Below, piece by piece: positions 21,494-27,170 of a stretch of 27,170 bases of DNA. The stretch is from Phycisphaerales bacterium (GTDB taxonomy: Bacteria; Planctomycetota; Phycisphaerae; Tepidisphaerales; Tepidisphaeraceae): positions 1 through 27,170 of the forward strand of contig JAQGHP010000134.1 in NCBI GenBank assembly GCA_028288775.1, written 5' to 3'. The notes beneath the pieces were generated by a model. It was not told where the DNA came from and ran no database searches. It saw nothing but the letters and a program-made list of their open reading frames with translations. Position numbers and translations under genes: made by a program. Position 1 is the stretch's first letter. Every line of letters starts with the position of its first letter.

Positions 21494-21948
21494 AACCGCC
21501 ACCCCGTTCAACTTACGACGCCATTGCGGACCGGCGAAGCTTATTGCGCAAATGATGAAATGAACATGAACGCCGAAAAATACCCGTCCCGCCCACGAAC
21601 GGGAAGGCCGGAAACAGCGCGGTAGCCTTCAGGCCCGGGTGCCGAGCATGCCGTTGCGGCGAGTCCAACTCCAAACGCTTCGACGCCATTGCTGTATCGC
21701 CCTCGACTGCCGAATACTACTCTCCCGCTCTCTCGTACTCGGGGGAGAGGGCAGGGGTGAGGGGCCGAGCGTGAGGTCGCGCTGATTGCAATGAACGCGC
21801 AACTCGTCGCTCCGCCCCTCACCCTAACCCTCTCCCCCGAGTACGAGAGAGAGGGCACCGGAGGCGCGATCTAGCACGCCATTGCGATTGCGGTACATTG
21901 GACGAACCGGCGTATTCGCCGCACGAACGGCTCAACAAAGGAAAAGAT
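21494..21948. other. intergenic region between the efflux operon and the SUKH gene
   Basis: This 455-bp gap lies between divergent genes and holds the inverted repeat at 21728-21851. I see no gene in it. An open frame on the minus strand at 21541-21858 consists largely of translated repeat. The promoters of both flanking units should lie here, but I find no hexamer pair good enough to call. Confidence 0.6.
21728..21851. repeat. 38-bp terminal inverted repeat element (CTCTCGTACTCGGGGGAGAGGG type)
   Basis: Arms 21728-21765 and 21814-21851 are reverse complements at 35 of 38 positions around a 48-nt centre. The arm sequence, with CCCCTCACCCTAACCCTC next to CCCGAGTACGAG, belongs to a kind of dispersed repeat seen in many bacterial genomes. 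It has no coding capacity. Confidence 0.85.
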
Positions 21949-22386
21949 ATGACCCTCGACGAAGCGATCGCCCGGCTGCGGGAGTTGAACGAGACCGTCC
22001 CGATTCCGCAGCGCCTCCCGACGGAAGCGGAAGTATCTGCCGCCGAGCGCGAGCTGGGGCATCCATTCCACCCCAACTTCCGCAAATATCTCCTGGAGGC
22101 CAGCGACGTCGTATATGACACCAAGGAACCGGTGACGATCACCGACCCGGATTCCCACACCCACCTGCAAACCGTCTGCGAGGACGCCTGGGAACAGATG
22201 GAAGTCCCCAAAAAGCTCCTGCCCATCTGCGAAGACAACGGCGACTACTACTGCATGAACAAGAAGGGGGAGATCGTCTTCTGGTCGGGCGATGGGGCCA
22301 CCGACGAAAAATGGCCAAGCCTCGCCGCGTGGATCGAAGAGGTGTGGATCGGGGAAGGGGAGGTAGCGGGGGAGGATAATGAGTGA
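21949..22386 (+). CDS. SMI1/KNR4 (SUKH) family protein
   Basis: The product is 145 aa. The N-terminal helix (LDEAIARLRELNETVPIPQRLPTEAEVSAAERELG) followed by HPFHPNFRKYLLEASDVV is the SUKH pattern of a helix and a conserved start before the mixed sheet. CEDNGDYYCMNKKGEIVFW (112-130) is the typical G-D-Y strand pair. SUKH proteins are often immunity proteins against polymorphic or contact-dependent toxins, but many stand-alone members have other or unknown roles. The start at 21949 has AAAGGA about 6 nt upstream. An open frame back to a TTG at 21898 lacks this. No large toxin gene is visible in the window. Its stop overlaps a possible GTG start of the next gene (GTGA). Confidence 0.85.
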   Translation: MTLDEAIARLRELNETVPIPQRLPTEAEVSAAERELGHPFHPNFRKYLLEASDVVYDTKEPVTITDPDSHTHLQTVCEDAWEQMEVPKKLLPICEDNGDYYCMNKKGEIVFWSGDGATDEKWPSLAAWIEEVWIGEGEVAGEDNE

Positions 22387-22394
22387 GAAGTGAC

Positions 22395-23201
22395 ATGCCC
22401 GAAATCTACATCAGCACCGACGTCGAAACCGACGGCCCCATCCCCGGCATGAACTCCATGCTGAGCTTCGCCTCCGCGGCGTTCCGCGCGGACAAAACAC
22501 AGGTTGGCACTTTCTCCGCCAATCTTCACACGCTCGAAGGAGCATCCGCCGATCCGAAAACCGCCGCATGGTGGAAGACGCAGCCGGAGGCTCGGGCCGC
22601 GTGCCGCACGGACCTCGAGCAGCCGCAGGAGGCCATGCGCCGCTACGTGGAATGGATCGCCACCCTCGGCGGCAAGCCCGTTTTCGTCGGCTACCCCGCC
22701 GCGTTCGATTTCCTGTTCGTCTACTGGTACCTCATCCGTTTCACCGGCGCCAGCCCATTCTCGCACTCGGCCCTGGACATCAAGACCTACGCGATGGCCA
22801 TGCTGGGCACTGAGTATCGCGAATCCACCAAACGCAACATGCCGCGAAGATGGTTCGACGACCAGCCGCATACGCACGTGGCGCTCGACGACGCGATCGG
22901 GCAGGGATTGTTGTTTTGCAACATGCTGGCGGAGAATCGGGGCCGGACTGCGGGGAAGCGGAAATGGCGCGCGGGAAATGCGGGAACGCGAATCAGGCAG
23001 ACGATCCGGATTCAGAGGAACAGGCTCGCGTCCACCCGAAACCGCGCCACGAGCGCCTTGATGTGCGACTTCGACAATTCGCGCTCGCCGCCAAGGAACA
23101 TCGAGACGGCGGACTCGCTCCCGATGATTCGGCCCATCTGCGCCTGCGACAGGTTGTTCGTGTTCATGATCGCCCTTAGCGCCTCTTGCGGCGACAGATG
23201 A
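22395..23201 (+). CDS. DEDDh 3'-5' exonuclease with an unusual C-terminal extension
   Basis: The product is 268 aa. The exonuclease motifs are complete: STDVET (Asp9, Glu11), AAFDF (Asp105) and HVALDDA (His161-x4-Asp166, the HxAxxDA form). This places it in the RNase T/DnaQ-like superfamily, closest to stand-alone 3'-5' exoribonuclease-type proteins of about 180 aa. Past residue about 183 the sequence becomes Arg-rich and not protein-like, and from residue 206 it is read antisense to higA. The original stop was probably near 22945 and has been lost. The start at 22395 is an ATG with weak GAGAAG upstream. A GTG at 22383 would overlap the SUKH stop. It is likely co-transcribed with the SUKH gene. 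Confidence 0.82.
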   Translation: MPEIYISTDVETDGPIPGMNSMLSFASAAFRADKTQVGTFSANLHTLEGASADPKTAAWWKTQPEARAACRTDLEQPQEAMRRYVEWIATLGGKPVFVGYPAAFDFLFVYWYLIRFTGASPFSHSALDIKTYAMAMLGTEYRESTKRNMPRRWFDDQPHTHVALDDAIGQGLLFCNMLAENRGRTAGKRKWRAGNAGTRIRQTIRIQRNRLASTRNRATSALMCDFDNSRSPPRNIETADSLPMIRPICACDRLFVFMIALSASCGDR

Positions 23202-23431
23202 ACGCCCGCCGGGGTATGGTTCTCGTCCTCATACTTGTTCACCAGTAGAATAAGCGTGTCGAGGTAGTCACTGATCCCGCCGTCGTGTTCCCGCCCCATC
23301 AATTCCCCGATAATCCCGACGGCCTTTTCGTGCTCGTCATCGTCCTTGATCGGCTTGAGGGGGAACCGGCGGATCAGGTTCATGTACGTGTCGGCCTCGG
23401 AGCGCTTGCCGACTTTCGCCTTGATTGCCAT
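23012..23431 (-). CDS. higA: HigA antitoxin (HTH regulator)
   Basis: The product is 139 aa. The N-terminal half (FPLKPIKDDDEHEKAVGIIGELM, then DYLDTLILLVNKYEDENH) is the toxin-binding part of the HigA/YgjM type. The C-terminal half is an XRE-like helix-turn-helix, LSQAQMGRIIGSESAVSMFL followed by GGERELSKSHIKALV. It should neutralise HigB and repress the pair's promoter. The start at 23431 has GAGGTGA 5 nt upstream. An ATG at 23446 overlapping the toxin stop (TGATG) is possible and would add MRGDV. Its 3' end overlaps the exonuclease frame on the other strand by 190 bp. Base composition is less GC-rich than nearby genes, in line with horizontal transfer. Confidence 0.9.
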   Translation of the reverse strand: MAIKAKVGKRSEADTYMNLIRRFPLKPIKDDDEHEKAVGIIGELMGREHDGGISDYLDTLILLVNKYEDENHTPAGVHLSPQEALRAIMNTNNLSQAQMGRIIGSESAVSMFLGGERELSKSHIKALVARFRVDASLFL

Positions 23432-23445
23432 TACGTCACCTCGCA

Positions 23446-23766
23446 TCAAATGTCGTTTTTCCAGTTGTTCCTACTGTATTCCTTGTGATCGAGCACGTGC
23501 GTTATCAGCACGGTCTGGCGCGGGTAATCGATCAGAGTGACGATACGATACTTGTTCCCGCCGACGTCAAATATCGTGGCCGTCCGTTTTGATTTCGTGT
23601 TGCGCGCCACGTCGGTCTGGCCGAACAACGCCTTGACGTCCTGAAAAGTCCGCCAGCTTGCTTTGCGCGTCAACTTGAACCAATCGTCAAAAGCGCCCGC
23701 ATGTCCGCGGCGCTCTGGCTTTGCTTCGTAGAACGCCCGAAGCCTGTTTCGGCTGATCACGTTCAC
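23446..23766 (-). CDS. higB: HigB family mRNA interferase toxin
   Basis: The product is 106 aa. Matching features of the HigB (YgjN) type are the N-terminal VISRNRLRAFYEAKP, the central WFKLTRKASWRTFQDVKALF, and GGNKYRIVTLIDYPRQTVLI followed by THVLDHKEYSRNNW at the end. HigB cleaves mRNA at the ribosome and is held inactive by HigA. The start is a GTG at 23766; a second GTG two codons later is an alternative. The toxin comes first and the antitoxin second, the usual HigBA order. The promoter's expected start site lies only 1-3 nt before this GTG, so the mRNA may be leaderless. Confidence 0.9.
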   Translation of the reverse strand: MNVISRNRLRAFYEAKPERRGHAGAFDDWFKLTRKASWRTFQDVKALFGQTDVARNTKSKRTATIFDVGGNKYRIVTLIDYPRQTVLITHVLDHKEYSRNNWKNDI

Positions 23767-23768
23767 GA

Positions 23769-23803
23769 CTTCACATTATGCGAAGTGACTGCGAAAATGT
23801 CAA
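23769..23803 (-). promoter_or_regulatory. higBA promoter and overlapping palindromic operator
   Basis: On the minus strand TTGACA (23798-23803) and CATAAT (23775-23780) are spaced by exactly 17 bp, a near-consensus sigma-70 promoter. The -10 sits inside a 17-bp palindrome, CTTCACATTATGCGAAG (23769-23785), with one mismatched pair, the expected place for HigA autorepression. Only 8 nt separate the -10 from the GTG at 23766. Confidence 0.8.
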
Positions 23804-23877
23804 GGCTTGGCTTCACAAAACGCGAAGAGCCCCCGTTGCGCCGACCCCGCATTCGTCACGCCCTATTTGACCGGACC

Positions 23878-24480
23878 TCACACCCCCAGCGGCATTCCCT
23901 GCTCGAACGCCGACTTCACATGCGGCCGGTTCATGAAATAGAGAACCAGCAGGGGCCAGATCAGGTAGATTATGGAAACGCCGATCCCGCCGTAATAGCT
24001 GATCACGTGCATTTTCTGCGTCATCGCCGCCTGCGCCTGCGGCATGCTCTGGATGCCCTTCTGAAACGCGGTCTCCGAGCGCGAGCCCGTCACCGTAAAG
24101 TTCAGCGCGAGGCCGACGACCGTGGTCGCGATGCCGAGGATCGCGTACGCGACCAATACCTTCCGTGCCGAGGCCTTGAGCGAGATCGCGCCGATCCCTC
24201 CCCACAGGAGCATCACCGAAGTGAGCATCGAAACCAAAAGGCTGCCGACCATGATCCCGATGAGCAGCGAATCCGCCCGCATGGCATCCATCACGGGGTT
24301 GGGCATAAAGCCGGCGCCAAGATATTGCGGAATGCTGCAAAGCTCGCCGAGCACGCCGATGCTGCCGAAGACGATCGCGAGCACCGCGATCACCGTAACG
24401 GAAGTCGGCCGCGGGCTGGGTATGCGGATCCCGGCGGAGGCGTAGGACAGCGGGTCGTTGGGGGGCGGTAGTTGGCTCAT
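23878..24480 (-). CDS. four-helix membrane protein of unknown function
   Basis: The product is 200 aa. A Pro-rich soluble start (about 1-26) is followed by four membrane helices at about 27-47, 71-100, 106-128 and 160-183, with a 30-residue loop between the last two. The C-terminus (HVKSAFEQGMPLGV) is soluble. I do not recognise a specific family; similar Pro-rich-start four-helix proteins of unknown role are common in bacteria. The start at 24480 has GGGAGA 8 nt upstream, and the open frame back to 24555 is less likely. It is divergent from the next gene and lies downstream of nothing obvious, so it may be a single-gene unit. Confidence 0.75.
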   Translation of the reverse strand: MSQLPPPNDPLSYASAGIRIPSPRPTSVTVIAVLAIVFGSIGVLGELCSIPQYLGAGFMPNPVMDAMRADSLLIGIMVGSLLVSMLTSVMLLWGGIGAISLKASARKVLVAYAILGIATTVVGLALNFTVTGSRSETAFQKGIQSMPQAQAAMTQKMHVISYYGGIGVSIIYLIWPLLVLYFMNRPHVKSAFEQGMPLGV

Positions 24481-24573
24481 GGATGTGTCTCCCGTTTTCG
24501 CAGAGGATACGTCGGGCGTTTCGACTGACAAGGCGCACGCGGCAAGGATTACCAATTACGTAATGGAACAGCC

Positions 24574-24960
24574 ATGCTCGTCATCCGTTGGACACCGCCG
24601 TTGGACCTTTGCTTTTCGGCTGCTCCGCTCGAGCTTCGAACGGTGATGGCCCAGATTCGTGCTGTTGCCACAGGAAAGGCAGATCGCGTCGCAATACAGG
24701 CCGATTCGACGGCCGACCCGCGGCCGTATTTGCGGTGCTTGGAACTGTTCACGGTTGAACGCGGCAGCGGACCCACGAAAGTATCGGTGGAAGGTACAGC
24801 CGTGAACGTCGCCGGCTCGGGAGGACATCTGGAAGTGTTCGCCTCGTATTTCGACTTCGCAGACGACCACCCCTCGGGCTTCCACACCCACTTTGAGTAT
24901 TTCGACGGCAACGCGTGGATTGCCGCCGATTCCATTTCCTTGGTGGTCATGGTTCGCTAA
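24574..24960 (+). CDS. small protein, possibly Imm32-like
   Basis: The product is 128 aa, soluble and without a signal. The end of the protein, FHTHFEYFDGNAWIAADSIS (103-122), recalls the HxHxEYF..N..IA..S..L pattern I associate with immunity protein 32-like families, but this is a loose resemblance. The start at 24574 has only a weak GGAA before it. It ends 11 nt before nfo on the same strand, so both may be on one transcript. Together with the SUKH gene it could mark a toxin-immunity region. The function is uncertain. Confidence 0.6.
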   Translation: MLVIRWTPPLDLCFSAAPLELRTVMAQIRAVATGKADRVAIQADSTADPRPYLRCLELFTVERGSGPTKVSVEGTAVNVAGSGGHLEVFASYFDFADDHPSGFHTHFEYFDGNAWIAADSISLVVMVR

Positions 24961-24971
24961 TGTGAGAATAT

Positions 24972-25820
24972 ATGTTCGGCTCCCACCTCTCCATCTCCGG
25001 CGGAATGCACAACGCCCTCCTCGAAGCGGAAAAACTCGGCTTCGACACCGTTCAGGTCTTCACCAAGAACCAGCAGCAGTGGAACTGTCCCCCGTTGGGG
25101 GAGGAGGTGGTGGGGCAGTGGGCTTCGCATTGCAAGCGGCTGAAATTCAAAAAGACCGTCAGCCACGACAGCTACTTGATCAACCTCGCGTCGCCGGATG
25201 AGGCGCTGCGGGCGAAGAGCATTGCGCTCTTTGCCGAAGAGCTGCGGCGATGCATGGCGCTGGGCATTCCCAACCTCGTCACCCATCCGGGGGCGCACAT
25301 GGGGGAAGGCGAGGAAGTCGGGCTCCGGCGGGTCGCGGCGTCGCTGGATTCCGTTCATGCGCAGGTGCCGGTGGACGGTGTCATCACCTGCCTGGAAATC
25401 ACCGCCGGGCAGGGGAGCTCGCTGGGGTATCGCCTCGAACACCTCGCGACGATTATCGAGCTGGTGAAGGAGCCGAAACGGCTGGGGGTTTGCCTGGACA
25501 CCGCCCACCTCTTCGCGGCGGGGTATGATTTCCGTGGCCGCAAGTACGCGAAGTTCCGCAAGGAACTCGATGCCACCATCGGCGTGCGGGCCGTGCGGGT
25601 GCTGCACCTGAACGATTCGAAGAAGGACCTGGGGACGCGCGTCGATCGCCACGACCACATCGGCAAAGGCTTCATCGGCGTCGAAGGCTTCCGGCCGTTC
25701 GTGCGGGACGAGGCATTCGCGAACATCCCCAAAATCCTCGAAACGCCCAAGGACAAGGATCCGGAAAGCGGGCGGGAGTGGGATGCGATTAACTTGGAAA
25801 CGCTGCGCGGGCTGATGTGA
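24972..25820 (+). CDS. nfo: endonuclease IV (AP endonuclease, deoxyribonuclease IV)
   Basis: The product is 282 aa, a normal length for Nfo. It incises DNA 5' of abasic sites in base-excision repair, using a three-zinc centre in a TIM barrel. All expected ligands are present: His65 (SHDSYLINL), His105 (THPGAH), Glu142 (LEITAG), Asp176 and His179 (CLDTAHLFAAG), His212 (LHLNDSK), Asp225 and His227 (DRHDHIG) and Glu257 (LETPK). The N-terminus MFGSHLSISGG is the family signature and fixes the start, although the ribosome site is weak. That weakness, with the 11-nt gap, suggests coupling to the small gene upstream. Confidence 0.97.
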   Translation: MFGSHLSISGGMHNALLEAEKLGFDTVQVFTKNQQQWNCPPLGEEVVGQWASHCKRLKFKKTVSHDSYLINLASPDEALRAKSIALFAEELRRCMALGIPNLVTHPGAHMGEGEEVGLRRVAASLDSVHAQVPVDGVITCLEITAGQGSSLGYRLEHLATIIELVKEPKRLGVCLDTAHLFAAGYDFRGRKYAKFRKELDATIGVRAVRVLHLNDSKKDLGTRVDRHDHIGKGFIGVEGFRPFVRDEAFANIPKILETPKDKDPESGREWDAINLETLRGLM

Positions 25821-25842
25821 CTACGTCCGTCATGGGGGACAA

Positions 25843-25933
25843 CTGTTTGCTGCTTCTCGCGCAGATAGATCTCCATGCGGGCTGAGGCATTGTTTACTGC
25901 TGTTCGCGCGGCCAAAGCCCGTGCGGGCTGAGC
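25843..25933. repeat. two imperfect tandem copies of a 45-bp unit
   Basis: 25843-25887 and 25890-25933 share TGTTT(G/A)CTGCT, TTCGCGC-like and TGCGGGCTGAG blocks in the same order, and a third copy seems to begin at about 25934. The unit has no coding sense. It lies in the 335-bp gap between nfo and lepA, which holds no gene I can support. Confidence 0.7.
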
Positions 25934-25938
25934 ATGTG

Positions 25939-26010
25939 TTTAGCCGCCCCGCTTGCGGGGCGTTTGTCGTTCGCTGGCGCAAAACGCGCCCCGCGAGCGG
26001 GGCGGCTAAA
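25939..26010. repeat. 24-bp inverted repeat (TTTAGCCGCCCCGC type)
   Basis: Arms 25939-25962 and 25987-26010 are reverse complements with one mismatch around a 24-nt centre. Each arm is also a small hairpin (CGCCCCGC..GCGGGGCG). It could end nfo transcription, though no T-run follows. The form fits a dispersed palindromic repeat. Confidence 0.85.
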
Positions 26011-26089
26011 GGGCTGAGGCCGACTCTGCGATCGGTGTTGTCCGCACGAGCGACTTGCCCGGACCCGAAAACCGCGCGCGACCCCGCCT

Positions 26090-26117
26090 TTGTCCCCGCC
26101 TACCATTGCTGTACAAT
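26090..26117 (+). promoter_or_regulatory. candidate lepA promoter
   Basis: TTGTCC (26090-26095) and TACAAT (26112-26117) are spaced by 16 bp, and the -10 ends 38 nt before the lepA ATG. Both are reasonable sigma-70 hexamers, though the -35 matches only partly. Confidence 0.45.
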
Positions 26118-26155
26118 CGCCGTTTTCGACCCTATTCGACCATTGACGTAACCCT

Positions 26156-27170
26156 ATGCAGATTCGGAATTTCTCCATTATCGCCCACATCGACCATGGC
26201 AAGAGCACGCTTTCCGACCGCCTGCTCATGCGGGCGGGGGCCATTACCGAGCGCGAGTTTCACAGCCAGATGCTCGACGACATGGATCTGGAACGCGAAC
26301 GCGGCATCACCATCAAAGCCTCGGCTGTGACCGTCTTTCATGACCACATGGTGCCCGGCGCGACCAAGCCCGAGCAGTACATGCTCAACTTCATTGATAC
26401 GCCGGGGCATGTGGATTTTCATTACGAAGTGCAGAAGGCCTTGCAGGCGTGCGAGGGGGCGATTCTTGTGGTCGATGCGACGCAGGGCGTGCAGGCGCAG
26501 ACGGTTGCCAATGCCTATGCCGCGATCGAGGCGGGGCTGGAAATTATTCCGGTCATCAACAAGATCGATTTGCCCAGCGCGGACCCGGTGAAGGTCGCGG
26601 AGGAAATCGAGCAGGTACTGGGGTTCAAGGCGGAGGACGCCATCCTCGTGTCGGCGAAGACGGGTCAGGGCATCGATGAGCTGATCACCAAGCTGTGCGA
26701 TCAATTGCCGCCGCCCCGGGGACTGCCGAACCTTCCGCCGCGGGCGCTGATTTTCGACAGCATTTACGACGACTATCGCGGCGTCATCGTCTACGTCCGC
26801 GTCATCGATGGCGAGCTGCGCAAGGGGCAGAAGATCCGGCTGATGGGCACCGAGCGCGAGTACCAGGTCACCGACATGGGCAAGCTCATGCCGCGGCCCA
26901 AGCAGGTCGACCGCATCGGAACGGGAGAGGTGGGTTACCTCGTCGCGGCCATCAAAGATTTGCACGACGTGCGCATCGGCGACACCGTCACGGACGCGCA
27001 GCAGCCGGCCCCCGAGGCGCTGCCGGGCTACAAGCCGATTCAGCAGATGGTTTACTGCGACTTCTACCCCAGCGGCAACACGCAGTACGACGAACTGCGC
27101 GACGCGATGGACCGCCTGAGCCTGAACGACGCCAGCTTCAGCTTCGACCCGGAAAACAACGACGCCCTGG
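26156..27170 (+). CDS. lepA: elongation factor 4 (LepA), N-terminal part, runs off the window
   Basis: 338 codons are present. LepA is a translational GTPase that acts on ribosomes and aids recovery and initiation under stress. The G motifs are complete: G1 AHIDHGKS (10-17), G2 region RGITIKA, G3 DTPGH (81-85), G4 NKID (135-138) and G5 SAK (166-168). They are followed by domain II (IFDSIYDDYRGVIVYVRV). The wording MLNFIDTPGHVDFHYEVQ and the ERGITIKAS segment distinguish LepA from EF-G. The start at 26156 is the only ATG that gives the LepA N-terminus, and there is no strong ribosome site. The frame is open to the window end. Confidence 0.97.
   Translation, partial: MQIRNFSIIAHIDHGKSTLSDRLLMRAGAITEREFHSQMLDDMDLERERGITIKASAVTVFHDHMVPGATKPEQYMLNFIDTPGHVDFHYEVQKALQACEGAILVVDATQGVQAQTVANAYAAIEAGLEIIPVINKIDLPSADPVKVAEEIEQVLGFKAEDAILVSAKTGQGIDELITKLCDQLPPPRGLPNLPPRALIFDSIYDDYRGVIVYVRVIDGELRKGQKIRLMGTEREYQVTDMGKLMPRPKQVDRIGTGEVGYLVAAIKDLHDVRIGDTVTDAQQPAPEALPGYKPIQQMVYCDFYPSGNTQYDELRDAMDRLSLNDASFSFDPENNDAL

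Noticed and set aside
21541..21858. A small minus-strand open frame between the efflux operon and the SUKH gene
   Set aside because: Most of it is the two arms of the inverted repeat read through (LSYSGERVRVRG and APHPCPLPRVRESG), a typical repeat artefact.

Overview
The window is GC-rich DNA, most likely from a planctomycete, perhaps of the Phycisphaerae/Tepidisphaerales type. The evidence is a set of family signatures: a DUF4058 protein, a protein ending in the prepilin-type GDGHVEF motif, a futalosine-pathway menaquinone gene, a SpoVR/PrkA/YeaH cluster, a HlyD-type adaptor with a Thr-Gln-Pro-Ala-rich tail, and many short palindromic repeats between and inside genes. This placement is inferred from gene content, since no rRNA or other marker is present.

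Layout. 1-1657 (minus): the start of an mqnD-like menaquinone gene and an exported PepSY-like protein, separated by a long hairpin and an intrinsic terminator. 2312-8147 (plus): a stress/sporulation-type cluster of PrkA (YeaG) kinase, a two-helix membrane protein, YeaH (DUF444, VWA fold), two tandem paralogous small proteins and SpoVR (YcgB). A sigma-54-like -24/-12 element lies just upstream of prkA. 8263-11401: a divergent pair, DUF4058 (minus) and an exported DUF3352-like protein fused to a pseudopilin C-terminal half (plus). 11673-15199 (minus): a kaiC-kaiB-histidine kinase operon with no kaiA. 15328-21493 (minus): a tripartite efflux operon (TolC-like, HlyD-like adaptor, RND pump) joined by ATGA and GTGA stop/start overlaps.

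21949-24960 is a mixed accessory stretch: a SUKH (SMI1/KNR4) protein, a DEDDh exonuclease whose 3' end runs antisense into higA, a HigBA toxin-antitoxin pair with a strong promoter/operator that implies a leaderless mRNA, a four-helix membrane protein, and a small protein that may be Imm32-like. 24972-27170 (plus): endonuclease IV (nfo), a repeat-filled gap and the first part of lepA.

The least ordinary signals are: (i) repeat DNA taken into coding sequence in the efflux operon, where a 164-bp nested-palindrome element encodes the adaptor's C-terminal tail yet the GTGA coupling to the pump gene survives, and a second repeat fills a pump linker; (ii) at least six unrelated hairpin or terminal-inverted-repeat elements in 27 kb; (iii) the sigma-54-like site before prkA; (iv) the Kai operon with Ser-Ser phosphosites and a coiled-coil tail; and (v) the overlapping exonuclease/higA 3' ends. 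I did not find a clearly new multi-gene system. The extended PrkA cluster and the Kai-kinase operon are the best places to look further.
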